A stretch of 64,000 bases of DNA from Pseudomonas entomophila L48 (GCF_000026105.1 NC_008027.1:3052501-3116500); one strand, 5' to 3'. Shown: positions 37,105 through 45,908, counted from the stretch's first letter. The notes: generated by a model not told the origin, from the sequence alone. Numbers and translations are program-made.

Positions 37105-37156
37105 TCTTCCCGGCAACGCTGAGCAGGGCCAGCGACCTGAAGAAGGAATTGCCATC

Positions 37157-37597
37157 GTGAGGACACCGAAAAAAGGCATCAATAGCCTCCTGCTGGTCGG
37201 TTGCGCACTGGCCTGCGGCGTGAGCGTGCCCGTGTACGCCGACAACGGCATCATCGTCATCACCCGCGATGTGCAACCGCGCATCGCCACGACCCGCCCC
37301 CTTGCCCCCGACCCTTACCCGACCACCGCCAATGCCAACCCGTCGGCGCATATCCTCACCCAGACCAACGAGCTGAGTGATGGTGACTTCGCCGGCATCA
37401 GCAGCGGTTCGGGCATCAGCACCCTGATCACCCAGCAGACCAACAACATGGGCGCCAACATCAGCACCCAGAGCCAATTGCCGAACCTGGCCGGTGGGCG
37501 CGGTGCCGGGTCCGGCGGCAACGGCATCTCCAACATGGTCAACTCCGGCGTGCAAAAGGGCATGGGCGCGCTGAATATCCTGACCCGAGGCCAGTGA
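37157..37597 (+). CDS. FapA-like first gene of an amyloid operon
   Basis: A 146-residue secreted protein starting at a GTG (37157) behind AAGGAA. The signal peptide is cleaved near VYA (about residue 29). The mature part is Asn/Ser/Thr/Gly-rich, with QTNELSDGDFAGISSG and QQTNNMGANISTQSQLPN, a faint version of the amyloid-like repeats of the next genes. By order and size it corresponds to FapA, which modulates FapB/FapC assembly in Pseudomonas. No cysteine remains after the signal peptide. Sequence recognition is weaker than for the later genes. Confidence 0.6.
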   Translation: MRTPKKGINSLLLVGCALACGVSVPVYADNGIIVITRDVQPRIATTRPLAPDPYPTTANANPSAHILTQTNELSDGDFAGISSGSGISTLITQQTNNMGANISTQSQLPNLAGGRGAGSGGNGISNMVNSGVQKGMGALNILTRGQ

Positions 37598-37598
37598 C

Positions 37599-38171
37599 AT
37601 GAAGCACACCATGTTGCTTCTGGCCGCGCTGTGCAGTGCGTCGGCCTTTGCCCAGGGCCCAGTGGTCAACAACGCCAATATCGACAACTCCGGGGCCCAG
37701 TACCAGGGCAACGTCGGTGTCAACCAGGCCGCCGGCGACCAGCAGCAACAGGCCAACGCCCGGGCCTTCGCCATTGGCCATGACGCCAATGCCAGCACCC
37801 AGATCCGCCAGCGGCTGCGCAGCCAGGTCGACCCCACAGTCGACGCCCAGGCCAGTATCAAGGGTGATTCGTTCAGCCACGGCAGTGGCGCACTGGGTGT
37901 CAACCAGAGCGCCGGTGCCGCCAACCAGCAAGCCAACGCACTGCGCATCAGCATCAGTGCCCAGCCGCAAAGCATCGACGACAGCGTCCTTCTGCAACAG
38001 AACGTGGCGCTGATCAACAGCTCCGATCCGACTGACCTCACACCCGGCCATCGCCAGGTCACTACCAGTGACCAGGCATTCACCGGTAGCCGTGGGGTGG
38101 TTCAGTTGAATCAGAGCGCCGGGGTGGGGAACCAGACGGCTAACACCCTGAGCGTACGGGTCGCCAATTGA
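37599..38171 (+). CDS. FapB-like minor amyloid subunit / nucleator
   Basis: A 190-residue secreted protein, one base after the previous stop. The signal peptide is cleaved near AFA (residue 18). Three amyloid-type repeats are visible: GNVGVNQAAGDQQQQAN, GALGVNQSAGAANQQAN and GVVQLNQSAGVGNQTAN, each followed by a hydrophobic strand. This is the GVN-x-x-AG-x-x-NQQ-x-N pattern of FapB/FapC. Position and three-repeat design suggest the nucleator. The mature protein has no Cys, whereas I recall that Fap subunits described earlier carry a C-terminal CxxC. Confidence 0.75.
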   Translation: MKHTMLLLAALCSASAFAQGPVVNNANIDNSGAQYQGNVGVNQAAGDQQQQANARAFAIGHDANASTQIRQRLRSQVDPTVDAQASIKGDSFSHGSGALGVNQSAGAANQQANALRISISAQPQSIDDSVLLQQNVALINSSDPTDLTPGHRQVTTSDQAFTGSRGVVQLNQSAGVGNQTANTLSVRVAN

Positions 38172-38223
38172 CCCAAACAGGTAAGAACAACACTTAACCT
38201 AAAATAAAGTACGGAGAATCACC

Positions 38224-39708
38224 ATGAAACCCTCGATGGCACTCAAGCCTCTGGTTTTCGCAATTGCTGCGGTCATGGCTGTTGCTGTACAAGCTGGGCA
38301 GAATGATCGGCGTGGCAACCACCACGGTCACTATGACCCACCTCCAACCAAGGTAAGCGTCACCGCCACCGCCAAGGCGACTGACGTGCAAAGAAGTACC
38401 AACAACAAGATCAAGAACGAAGGCACCATCAACAATGCCGAGATGAGCAGCTCCGCCGCCGGTGCGAGTGGCAACGTCGGGGTCAACGTGGCGGCCGGTA
38501 ACGGCAACCAACAAGACAACGCCGCCGCCATCGCCAACGCCGGCTCCGATCTCGGTGACCGGGACAATGCCTTCGTCTTCGGCAATGCCACTGCAACCGC
38601 CAAGGTCGACCAGACCAGCACCAACAACAAGGTCTATAACTGGTCGACCCAGAACTCCGCCGTCATGAGTGGTTCGGGTGATGGCAGCAGCGGCAACGTG
38701 GGTATCAACATTGCCGGTGGTGATCTCAACCAGCAAAAAAACACCATGGCCATTGCCAACAGCAACGCGCCACTGGGTAATGCGACCGCCACTGCCTCCG
38801 CCAACCAGAATGGCCCTGGCCTGGTAGTGGAAAACAACGCCGACCGCACCTACCGTGTGGACACGCTGACCTTCACTACCACGAAGAGCGGTTCGTCCTC
38901 GCGTAGCGGTTCGTTCGACGCCAGTGTCGACAAGAGCTCCAGCTCCAGCTTCAGCGTAGCGGGCAACAGCAGCAGCAGTGCCAGCGGCTCCCACAGCAGC
39001 AGCTCAAGTGGTTCGAGCAGCAGCAGCGCCAGTGGCTCGCACAGCAGCAGCGCCAGCGGCTCCAACGACTGGACTGCCAATGGTTCCAGCAGCTCGAATG
39101 CCAGTGGTTCGTCGAGCCGCGACCACAGCTCGTCGTCTAGCGCTTCGCTGAACGCCTCGCTGGATGCCAGCGCTTCGGGCAGTGCTTCTTCGTCCGAAAC
39201 CGCCGGTCGCTTCACCCGCTCTCGCAGCGCCGAGTTCGATGCTTCTCTGAACGCCTCGCTCGATGCGTCGATCGACAAGTCGCACGAGTCGTCCAGCAAC
39301 TCGTCCTACGACAAGTCCCGTGACTCGTCGTTCGACAAGTCGTTCAGCTCTTCGTATGACCGCAGCCGTGACTCGTCGTATGACAAGTCTCGCGATTCTT
39401 CGTACGAAAAAGCACACGAATCGGCGTGGGAAAAAGCCAACGCTTCGGCCTTCGAGAAATCCGGCGAGAAATCTTCGGAGTCTTCGGACAGCATCTCGAA
39501 GAGCTACAACGAAGCCAGCGATTTCTCGCTTAGCAACTCCGTCTCGTTCCAAGTGCTGACCCCGACCGGCTGGGCCAACCCTGTGACCAACACCGCAACC
39601 CTGAGTGGTTCGGTCAACGGTGGCAGCGGCAACCTGGGCGTCAACGTGGCAGCCGGTGTGGGCAACCAGCAGAGCAACTCGCTGGCCATCTCCAACACCT
39701 CGATGTAA
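38224..39708 (+). CDS. FapC-like major amyloid subunit with a long Ser-rich linker
   Basis: A 494-residue secreted protein (signal peptide to about residue 21, AVQA). It has three Fap repeats: GNVGVNVAAGNGNQQDN near residue 83, GNVGINIAGGDLNQQKN near 156, and GNLGVNVAAGVGNQQSN near 468, close to the C-terminus. In FapC the second linker is the variable part; here it spans about residues 220-440. It begins with SSSAS/GSHSSS repeats, passes ASLNASLDAS twice, and ends in seven tandem octapeptides (residues 360-415). There is no Cys at all. Such proteins are often labelled heme utilization protein in databases, which the sequence does not support. The ATG at 38224 follows CGGAGAA. Confidence 0.78.
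   Translation: MKPSMALKPLVFAIAAVMAVAVQAGQNDRRGNHHGHYDPPPTKVSVTATAKATDVQRSTNNKIKNEGTINNAEMSSSAAGASGNVGVNVAAGNGNQQDNAAAIANAGSDLGDRDNAFVFGNATATAKVDQTSTNNKVYNWSTQNSAVMSGSGDGSSGNVGINIAGGDLNQQKNTMAIANSNAPLGNATATASANQNGPGLVVENNADRTYRVDTLTFTTTKSGSSSRSGSFDASVDKSSSSSFSVAGNSSSSASGSHSSSSSGSSSSSASGSHSSSASGSNDWTANGSSSSNASGSSSRDHSSSSSASLNASLDASASGSASSSETAGRFTRSRSAEFDASLNASLDASIDKSHESSSNSSYDKSRDSSFDKSFSSSYDRSRDSSYDKSRDSSYEKAHESAWEKANASAFEKSGEKSSESSDSISKSYNEASDFSLSNSVSFQVLTPTGWANPVTNTATLSGSVNGGSGNLGVNVAAGVGNQQSNSLAISNTSM
38885..39480 (+). repeat. Ser-rich linker repeats, with 24-base tandem units at 39301-39468
   Basis: The first half is built of irregular AGC/TCG-rich units (SGS-SSS-ASGSHSSS). From 39301 to 39468 seven exact-length 24-base units encode the octapeptide pattern [SA][SA]-aromatic-[DE]-[KR]-[SA]-x-x: SSYDKSRD, SSFDKSFS, SSYDRSRD, SSYDKSRD, SSYEKAHE, SAWEKANA, SAFEKSGE. 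The aromatic residue at position 3 is kept in all seven while the codons vary, which points to selection on protein rather than fresh slippage. Confidence 0.9.
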
Positions 39709-39722
39709 CAGCCGTGGCCTGG

Positions 39723-39742
39723 AGGCCCCCCTCGGGGGGCCT
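39723..39742 (+). terminator. Attenuator-like hairpin after the FapC-like gene
   Basis: AGGCCCCCC and GGGGGGCCT pair over nine bases around a two-base centre, followed by TCTTC rather than a full T-tract. It lies in the 66-base gap between the fapC-like gene and the peptidase gene. It could lower downstream expression or protect the fapC message 3' end. Confidence 0.6.
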
Positions 39743-39774
39743 TCTTCACGAGGGAACCAGGGGGGACAGGGAAA

Positions 39775-40455
39775 ATGCGCATTATCGCCTTGGTATTTTT
39801 GCTGTGCGTGGCCAGTGTGAGCGAGGCCGCCCAGATGCCGCTGTCCGTATTGCCGGGTGGCGCAATGATCTACAAGCCAGTGCAAAGCATCCGCGAGCGT
39901 AAATTCGTCGACCTGGTGCAACAGAAGACCGACTTCAGCTGCGGCGCCGCGGCGCTGGCAACCATCCTGCGTCAGGCCTACTGGCTCGACGTCGATGAAG
40001 AACACATCATCAAGGGCATGCTCGAACATGCCGACCAGGACCTGGTGCGGGTCCAGGGCTTCTCCATGCTCGACATGAAGCGCTACGTGGAAAGCCTCGG
40101 CATGCGCGCCCGCGGTTACCGGGTGGCCCCCGAGACCTTGAACAGCATCCGCATCCCCGTGGTGGTGCTGATGGACATCCGCGGCTACAAGCACTTCGTG
40201 GTCATGCAGCGGGTCGACAAAGGCTGGGTCTATATCGGTGACCCGGTGCTCGGCCACAAACGCTTCACGGTCGAGGACTTCGTCAAGGGCTGGAACGGCA
40301 TCATCTTCGCCGTCATCGGCCAGGGCTACGACAAGAGCAACGCCTTGCTCGACCCACCGCTGCCGCTGTCCGCCAAGAACCGCATCAATAACTTCACCCC
40401 GGTGCAAGACGCTGAGCTGATCGATTTCGGCTTCATCCGCAGCGACTTCTTCTGA
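39775..40455 (+). CDS. FapD-like C39-family cysteine peptidase
   Basis: A 226-residue protein with an N-terminal signal sequence (to about residue 19) and a peptidase C39 fold. The nucleophile is Cys56 in TDFSCGAAALAT, the His is His140 in GYKHFVVM, and the Asp is Asp156 in YIGDPVLG, the complete triad. C39 peptidases cut leader peptides of bacteriocins; FapD is the stand-alone, periplasm-facing member required for Fap export. Location right after the major subunit supports that. It overlaps a possible ATG of the next gene by one base (TGATG). Confidence 0.85.
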   Translation: MRIIALVFLLCVASVSEAAQMPLSVLPGGAMIYKPVQSIRERKFVDLVQQKTDFSCGAAALATILRQAYWLDVDEEHIIKGMLEHADQDLVRVQGFSMLDMKRYVESLGMRARGYRVAPETLNSIRIPVVVLMDIRGYKHFVVMQRVDKGWVYIGDPVLGHKRFTVEDFVKGWNGIIFAVIGQGYDKSNALLDPPLPLSAKNRINNFTPVQDAELIDFGFIRSDFF

Positions 40456-40487
40456 TGAAAAGGAGCACCACGCTCCGGGAGCATCCC

Positions 40488-41234
40488 ATGAATACGCGAA
40501 CCTGGCTGGCACTGGCGTGCCTGGCCGCCAGCCTGTCGACTCAGGCAGAGACCTTCAAGCCCATCGAACTGAAAGACCAGGAACTGGCCAACCTGCGCGG
40601 CCGCTACGTGTTGCCGGGGCGCATCGTCAGTTTCGGCATCGTCATGACCAGCACCTGGCAGAACGCCAATGGCGAGGTGATCGGCGCCACGTCCTCGATG
40701 CAGATCCAGCATTCGACCATCACGCCGCAGTTCTATGTGTCGATGATCAATGAAAAAGGCAATGGTTCCTCCTCTTCGCAGAGCACTGGAACCGGCACAG
40801 TGACGGGTGGTTCCGGCCTCGGCACCACCCAGGGCGTCACCCAGGTCGTGCGCGCGGCCGGTGACTTCAACGCGGCCCAGAACAATGTCGACATCAACGT
40901 CTCCAAGGGCAACGAGGCGAGCACGACGCAGCCACAGGGGCAAGTTCTGGCTGCCGGCTCGACGGTGATGGGTAGCAACGGTGCCGGCACACTGAGCGTT
41001 TCCGCCAGTAATTCGGGGCTGCAGCTCAATATCGACGCCGGCAACAACCAGGGCAGCAGCCTGCAGCGCCTGGCCCAGGGCGGCCTGATGCAGAACACCA
41101 CCTTGCTCGGCTCCGGCAACCGGGTGAACAACCTCACCTCCCTGAATATCGTGCTGCGCGACGGTGCGGCGGCAGCCGGATCGGTCGGTACCAATCTTGA
41201 CCAGCTCAAAGGCCTACGCACTTCCGGATACTGA
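40488..41234 (+). CDS. FapE-like secreted protein
   Basis: A 248-residue protein from the ATG at 40488, which follows GGGAG and gives a compact signal peptide cut near TQA; the in-frame ATG at 40455 would lengthen its n-region. The mature part is rich in Asn, Gln, Ser and Gly, with LKDQELANLRGRYVLPGRIV near its start, then MTSTWQNANGEVIGATSSMQ and a NVDINVS strand. Position five in the operon corresponds to FapE, a minor fibre component. Homology to other FapE is not obvious by eye beyond the start region. Confidence 0.62.
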   Translation: MNTRTWLALACLAASLSTQAETFKPIELKDQELANLRGRYVLPGRIVSFGIVMTSTWQNANGEVIGATSSMQIQHSTITPQFYVSMINEKGNGSSSSQSTGTGTVTGGSGLGTTQGVTQVVRAAGDFNAAQNNVDINVSKGNEASTTQPQGQVLAAGSTVMGSNGAGTLSVSASNSGLQLNIDAGNNQGSSLQRLAQGGLMQNTTLLGSGNRVNNLTSLNIVLRDGAAAAGSVGTNLDQLKGLRTSGY

Positions 41235-41281
41235 TCTACGCTCAGTCTCATCTTTTGGTAGTCAGAAGGGACGGCTAACTC

Positions 41282-42565
41282 ATGCACCGATTGTCGACAC
41301 TCCGCGCTATTGTCTGTTTGAGTACCCTGGCCCCGGCCGGTTTGCTACACGCGGCAACGGACCCGCAGGTCGAAGCGCTGAAACAGGAACTCATCCAGTT
41401 GAAGCAGCGCTACGAGGCACAACAGAACGCGCTGATGGTGTTGGAGCAACGTCTTCGCCAGGTCGAGGAAGCGCCGCAGGCCGCGCCACCCAAGCGCCTG
41501 GTTCGGTCCCCCGCGGAGAAGGTCAAGGGCGCGCAGACCGTGGCTTCAGGGGCGCCGGGCGCCTCTGGCAGCTCGTATGGCCAGTCGCTCAAGGACGACT
41601 CTGAACCCGCGCAGAGCGTGTCCAACCTGTATGACGAGGCCAGCGGTTTCTTCGGTGGCGGCAAGTTCAGCGTCGAAACCGGCCTGACCTACTCGCGCTA
41701 CGACACCCAGGCACTGGTGCTCAACGGTTTCCTGGCGCTGGACTCGATCTTCCTCGGCAACATCAACATCGACCGCATCAAGGCGGATGTCTGGACACTG
41801 GACCTGACCGCACGCTACAACGTCGACCAGCGCTGGCAATTCGACGTCAACGTTCCGATCGTCTATCGCGAGTCCACTTACTCCTCCGGCGGCGTTCAGG
41901 GCTCCGGCAAGAATGCCTCCGACGCGAGCGTTACCCGCGACCCTGAGATCGGCGATGTCAACTTCGGCGTGGCCTACAAGTTCATCGATGAATCGGAAAA
42001 CTGGCCCGACGCCGTCGCGACGCTACGGGTGAAAGCCCCGACCGGCAAGGACCCCTACGGTATCAAGCTGGTCCAGGCCGACCCTTCCAACGACAACCTG
42101 TTCGTGCCCGAAAGCCTGCCCACCGGCAATGGTGTCTGGGCGATCACGCCAGGCATCTCGCTGGTCAAGACCTTCGACCCGGCCGTGCTGTTCGGCAGCC
42201 TGTCCTACACCTACAACATGCAGGACTCGTTCAGCGACATAAGCCCCACGGTCAACACCAAGGTGGGGGGTGATGTGAAACTGGGTGATTCCTGGCAGAT
42301 CGGCGGCGGTATCGCATTCGCCCTGAACGAGAAAATGAGCATGTCGTTCTCGGTCACCGACCAGTTCGCCCGCAAGAGCAAGATCAAGCAGGACGGCGGT
42401 GACTGGCAGTCGATCACCAACAGCGACTACAACGCCGCGAACTTCAACGTCGGCCTGACCTTCGCCGCCTCGAACAACCTGACCATCGTGCCCAACCTGT
42501 CCATCGGCCTCACCGAGGACGCGCCGGACTTCGCCTTCAGCCTGAAATTCCCCTACTACTTCTGA
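41282..42565 (+). CDS. FapF-like outer-membrane secretion channel
   Basis: A 427-residue protein with a signal peptide (cut near LHA, residue 22), an N-terminal periplasmic coiled coil (about 25-65: [20 protein letters not shown], then [12 protein letters not shown]), a Pro/Ala/Ser linker, and a C-terminal beta-barrel from about residue 120 ending in FSLKFPYYF, with the aromatic last residue needed for outer-membrane insertion. This is the plan of FapF, the trimeric pore that exports Fap subunits. It closes the operon and is followed by a hairpin at 42579-42601. Confidence 0.8.
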   Translation: MHRLSTLRAIVCLSTLAPAGLLHAATDPQVEALKQELIQLKQRYEAQQNALMVLEQRLRQVEEAPQAAPPKRLVRSPAEKVKGAQTVASGAPGASGSSYGQSLKDDSEPAQSVSNLYDEASGFFGGGKFSVETGLTYSRYDTQALVLNGFLALDSIFLGNINIDRIKADVWTLDLTARYNVDQRWQFDVNVPIVYRESTYSSGGVQGSGKNASDASVTRDPEIGDVNFGVAYKFIDESENWPDAVATLRVKAPTGKDPYGIKLVQADPSNDNLFVPESLPTGNGVWAITPGISLVKTFDPAVLFGSLSYTYNMQDSFSDISPTVNTKVGGDVKLGDSWQIGGGIAFALNEKMSMSFSVTDQFARKSKIKQDGGDWQSITNSDYNAANFNVGLTFAASNNLTIVPNLSIGLTEDAPDFAFSLKFPYYF

Positions 42566-42578
42566 CCTTGCCAGTTGA

Positions 42579-42601
42579 ATGGGCCCGCCGTGCGGGCCCA
42601 T
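42579..42601 (+). terminator. Hairpin at the end of the fap-like operon
   Basis: ATGGGCCCG and CGGGCCCAT pair perfectly around CCGTG, 14 bases after the stop of the FapF-like gene. A short CATTTGG follows instead of a full T-tract, so termination may be partial. Confidence 0.7.
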
Positions 42602-42701
42602 CATTTGGTAACCAGCCTTGTCCTACAGACGCTGCGTATGCGTGGCCTGATATCATTCGGCACATTTATGTGACGATTTGATGGCAAGAAGGAACGCTTA
42701 C

Positions 42702-44900
42702 GTGAGAAACATGCTTGGCCACCCCCGCGCCCGGTTGCTCGCCCTGGCCACGCTGGTGCTGGCCATTCCCCTGGCAGCACGCGCCCTGCTGGGCTGGTCC
42801 GACCCGCTGGGGTACCTGTCCGACCTGGCAATCGGCAGCCTGCTGGTGTTGCTGTTGCAGCGTGCGCCACTGTGGCTGGCGCTGCCCGTGGTGCTGGCCT
42901 GGGCCGGCCTGCTGGTGGCTTCGGCGGAGCTGGTCAGCGCGGTCGGGCGCCTGCCCAACCAGACGGACCTCACCTACCTGTTCGATCCGCAGTTCATGGA
43001 GAATTCCACCGGTGGCACCCTGGCCAGGCCTTGGTTGCCGTGGCTGCTGGTAGGCGCCCTGCTCGCCTGGCTGGCGACAGCCTGCTTCGGGAAGCGTCAA
43101 GGCGCAGCCCTGCCGCGCAAGGCATGGGCCGTGCCGGCGGTCTTGCTGGCGATGCATTGGGGCAGCCAACAGCTCGCGCCGTCGGAGGCCGATCAATGGC
43201 GCCAATACAACCTGCCACACCAACTGCTGTCGGCGGCAGCGGGCCAGTTGCAGCAGCGGGCCCAGGTGCTGGTCGTGGGGGAAACACCCGTCACACCGCT
43301 GCCCATTGCCGGCCTCACCCAGGCCGACCTGCACGGCCAGCGGTTGTTCGACGGCCCGGGCGCGGCGCGCAACCTGCTGATCATCACCGTCGAAGGCATC
43401 CCGGGCACCTATATTCGAGCGAACCGTCAGGCCGTGGGTGGCCCGTTCGATGAAGAGCTCATGCCCAACCTCAGCCGCTGGGCCGAACGCGGCATGAACA
43501 CGCCCGACTACGTGTTGCACACCCACCAGACCATTCGCGGCCTGTACGCCATGCTCTGTGGTGACTACGACAAGCTGGCCAACGGCACCCCAAAAGGTGT
43601 CGAACTGCTGACCCAGAACGTTCGCAATCAAGCCTGCCTGCCCGCGCAATTGCGCCAGGCCGGTTTCAGCACCCACTACCTGCAAGGGGCCGGGCTTCGC
43701 TTCATGGCCAAGGACCGGATCATGCCGCACATCGGTTTCGACCAGGTGCACGGCCTCGAGTGGTTCAGCAACGCGAACTACCTGGAGTTCCCTTGGGGCA
43801 AGGACGATCGTGCGTTCTTCGAAGGCGCCCTGGATTACGTGGGCCAGCTGCGCAGGCAGCCACAACCCTGGATGCTCACCTTGCTGACCGTGGGCACCCA
43901 CCAGCCCTACTCCGCACCTGACGACTACCTACAGCGCCATGCCACCGCCAAACAGGCCGCCGTCGCCTATCTCGACGACGCCCTGGGCAGTTTTCTCGAC
44001 GCACTGGAACGCGAAGGGGTGCTGAAAGACACCCTGGTGGTCGTCACCTCGGACGAGTCCCACGGCATCGATGGCGTGCGACTGGCCTCATCGTGGGGCT
44101 TCAACCTTACCCTGGCGCCTGAGCAAGCACAGCTGCCCAGACTCAACAGAGGCACCTACGGCCATGTAGACCTGACTGCCTCGCTGCTCGACTACTTCAC
44201 CCTGCCGATCCCGGCGGCGCTGGCGGGGCGTTCGTTGTACCGTGATTACGCTACCGGCCGCGAAATGATCGCCTACACCAACGGTGTGCTGCGCTACCAC
44301 GACGGCCAAGGCACGTTCAGCGAATGTGATTTCCAGCAACGCTGCCGGCGCTACGCCAGCGAAGGTTTCATCACTCGCCAGGCCCGCTTTCTGGGCCATG
44401 GCGAGCACACCCTCGGCCCGCAGATCAACTTGCTGGCCGCCACCCTCGACCAGTCGCTGCTGAACACCCCGCTCAACCTGCGCTACCAGTTCGGCGGCCC
44501 TGCGCCCATCGCGCTGCAGGACCGCATTCGTGACGACTGGGCGGACAACCTGATTGGTGCGCAATACCTGGAAATGCCCGAGGGCTCGCGTACCCGGGTA
44601 CGCGTCAAGATCCGGGCGCTCGACCCGAAACACGAAGCCTATATCCAGTTGAAGGCCAAGGAGCGTGAGCAGGATGTCGCGCTGGGGCTGCCCGAAGAAG
44701 TACGGGTAACGGCCGACCAGCCACTGGAAATGGAGTTCGACTTCGACAACCCGAGCGAGCGCAAGGCGTTCTCCTTCCACCTGCTGGGCTATGGTGGTGG
44801 TGAAGTCGAGGTGAGTGATTTCAGCGTGATTACCGCACTGCCAGGCGAAGAAGAAACCCTGGAGGAGCGCGTGGACGGACATATCGCCCAATCCACCTGA
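42702..44900 (+). CDS. Membrane-bound sulfatase-fold transferase (LTA-synthase/phosphoglycerol transferase-like)
   Basis: About 732 residues from the GTG at 42702 (AAGGAA seven bases before); ATG at 42681 is an alternative. Four to five N-terminal helices are followed by a periplasmic alkaline-phosphatase/sulfatase fold. The metal-site pieces are LIITVEGIPGTYI, HTHQTIRGLYAMLCGDYD with the likely nucleophile Thr, and VVTSDESHG. The extra C-terminal region, with KIRALDPKHEAYIQLKAKE and VEVSDFSVI, looks like a carbohydrate-binding jelly roll. Relatives transfer phosphoglycerol or phosphoethanolamine to glycans. Its place between the amyloid operon and the polysaccharide genes suggests decoration of the exopolysaccharide, which is inference. 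Confidence 0.78.
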   Translation: MRNMLGHPRARLLALATLVLAIPLAARALLGWSDPLGYLSDLAIGSLLVLLLQRAPLWLALPVVLAWAGLLVASAELVSAVGRLPNQTDLTYLFDPQFMENSTGGTLARPWLPWLLVGALLAWLATACFGKRQGAALPRKAWAVPAVLLAMHWGSQQLAPSEADQWRQYNLPHQLLSAAAGQLQQRAQVLVVGETPVTPLPIAGLTQADLHGQRLFDGPGAARNLLIITVEGIPGTYIRANRQAVGGPFDEELMPNLSRWAERGMNTPDYVLHTHQTIRGLYAMLCGDYDKLANGTPKGVELLTQNVRNQACLPAQLRQAGFSTHYLQGAGLRFMAKDRIMPHIGFDQVHGLEWFSNANYLEFPWGKDDRAFFEGALDYVGQLRRQPQPWMLTLLTVGTHQPYSAPDDYLQRHATAKQAAVAYLDDALGSFLDALEREGVLKDTLVVVTSDESHGIDGVRLASSWGFNLTLAPEQAQLPRLNRGTYGHVDLTASLLDYFTLPIPAALAGRSLYRDYATGREMIAYTNGVLRYHDGQGTFSECDFQQRCRRYASEGFITRQARFLGHGEHTLGPQINLLAATLDQSLLNTPLNLRYQFGGPAPIALQDRIRDDWADNLIGAQYLEMPEGSRTRVRVKIRALDPKHEAYIQLKAKEREQDVALGLPEEVRVTADQPLEMEFDFDNPSERKAFSFHLLGYGGGEVEVSDFSVITALPGEEETLEERVDGHIAQST

Positions 44901-44929
44901 CAGCGATTGCCTTGCGGCGTTCTCGAGAT

Positions 44930-45082
44930 CGGGCGCCGCTGCGCGCCGCATCGCGGATGAATCCGCTCCTACAGGCGATCGAGGCGACGGCAAGTCGCGT
45001 CGAGAAAACCGGTCCTGTCAGGCATGGCCACGTTGTAGGAGCGGATTCATCCGCGATGCGCCGCGCGCGCGGCGCTCGGTCT
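44930..45082. repeat. Inverted REP pair between convergent genes
   Basis: A minus-orientation unit (to about 44973, CGGATGAATCCGCTCCTAC) and a plus-orientation unit (from 45034, GTAGGAGCGGATTCATCCG) are separated by 60 bases and extended by GC-rich palindromes (GCGCGCGGCGC). It lies between the sulfatase-fold gene and the tyrosine kinase gene. Confidence 0.85.
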
Positions 45083-45090
45083 CACAGGCG

Positions 45091-45897
45091 CTAGTAGTAA
45101 GAACGCTTCTGCGGCTCCGCCTTGTTCAGCACCGCGCCGATCAGGTTGGCCGTGGCCAGGTGATACAGGCAGTCCTCGATCTCCTTCTTGCTGTTAACGC
45201 CGTTGGCAACCACCAGCAACACGCAGTCGAATTTGGGCAGCACAGTGATCGCATCGTCGGAACTGAGCAGCGGCGGCAAGTCGAAAATGCAGATACGCGA
45301 CTCGTAACGTTCGCGCAGATCGCTGATCAGGTTGCTCACTTTCGGGGAAGACAGCATCTCCGTGGACAACGGGATCGGCTCACGCGTTGGCAGTACCACG
45401 AAACGCGGCAAGGTCGGGTTGACCATGACCTCTTCGAGCCCGGACTTGCCGGCCAGCAGCTCATTGAGTGCCTTGTCCATCGGCAGCCCCAAGGCACTAC
45501 CGACTCTCGGGCGACGCAAGTCGAAATCCACCAGCAGCGCCGTCTTGGTCGTGTGGTGAGCGATGCTCATGGCCAGGTTGATCGACAGCACCGTCTTGCC
45601 GGCCTCGGGCGTCGGCGATGTAATCGCCAGGGTACGCCACCCCTTCTCTTCCATGGTCTGCAGGATCTGCGTGCGCAGCAGGTCGAACGCCCAGCTCATG
45701 TTCGAGTTCTTGTTGTAAGCCACGATTCGATTGCGCTCCAGATGCTCGGCGCGCAGAGGCACGACCTTGGTCTGCACATAATCGAAGGGACCCAGCAGTT
45801 CATGCTGCTCCACCAGTGGCACGGGCTGCGGCGTCTCCGAGGCACCCGGTGAAACCTGATGGAGGTTCTTTCCAACAACTGGCGTAATCCTGTCCAT
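45091..45897 (-). CDS. Exopolysaccharide tyrosine autokinase (CpsD/EpsG-like)
   Basis: A 268-residue bacterial tyrosine kinase, cytoplasmic domain only. The Walker A region is TSPTPEAGKTVLSINLAMS, Walker A' is ALLVDFDLRRPRVG, and the Walker B region is ICIFDLPPLLSSDD. The Tyr tail is short (KRSYY at the C-terminus). The family phosphorylates itself in partnership with a membrane Wzz-like activator, here the gene just upstream (11-base gap), to set polymer length and export. It is the last gene of the export set. Confidence 0.9.
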   Translation of the reverse strand: MDRITPVVGKNLHQVSPGASETPQPVPLVEQHELLGPFDYVQTKVVPLRAEHLERNRIVAYNKNSNMSWAFDLLRTQILQTMEEKGWRTLAITSPTPEAGKTVLSINLAMSIAHHTTKTALLVDFDLRRPRVGSALGLPMDKALNELLAGKSGLEEVMVNPTLPRFVVLPTREPIPLSTEMLSSPKVSNLISDLRERYESRICIFDLPPLLSSDDAITVLPKFDCVLLVVANGVNSKKEIEDCLYHLATANLIGAVLNKAEPQKRSYY

Positions 45898-45908
45898 CGT
45901 GACCTTCC

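Noticed and set aside
38885..39480. CRISPR array or satellite repeat
   Set aside because: The repeats are in-frame coding units without spacers, with variable codons and conserved amino acids.
38224..39708. Heme-utilisation function for the 494-residue Ser-rich protein
   Set aside because: No heme-binding motif is visible. The GVN-x-x-AG repeats and operon partners fit a Fap-like amyloid subunit.
39004..40512. 502-codon minus-strand frame across the FapC-like and peptidase genes
   Set aside because: Its Val/Arg/Asp-rich repeats are the complement of the Ser-rich linker. It has no start region or family features and overlaps two well-supported genes.
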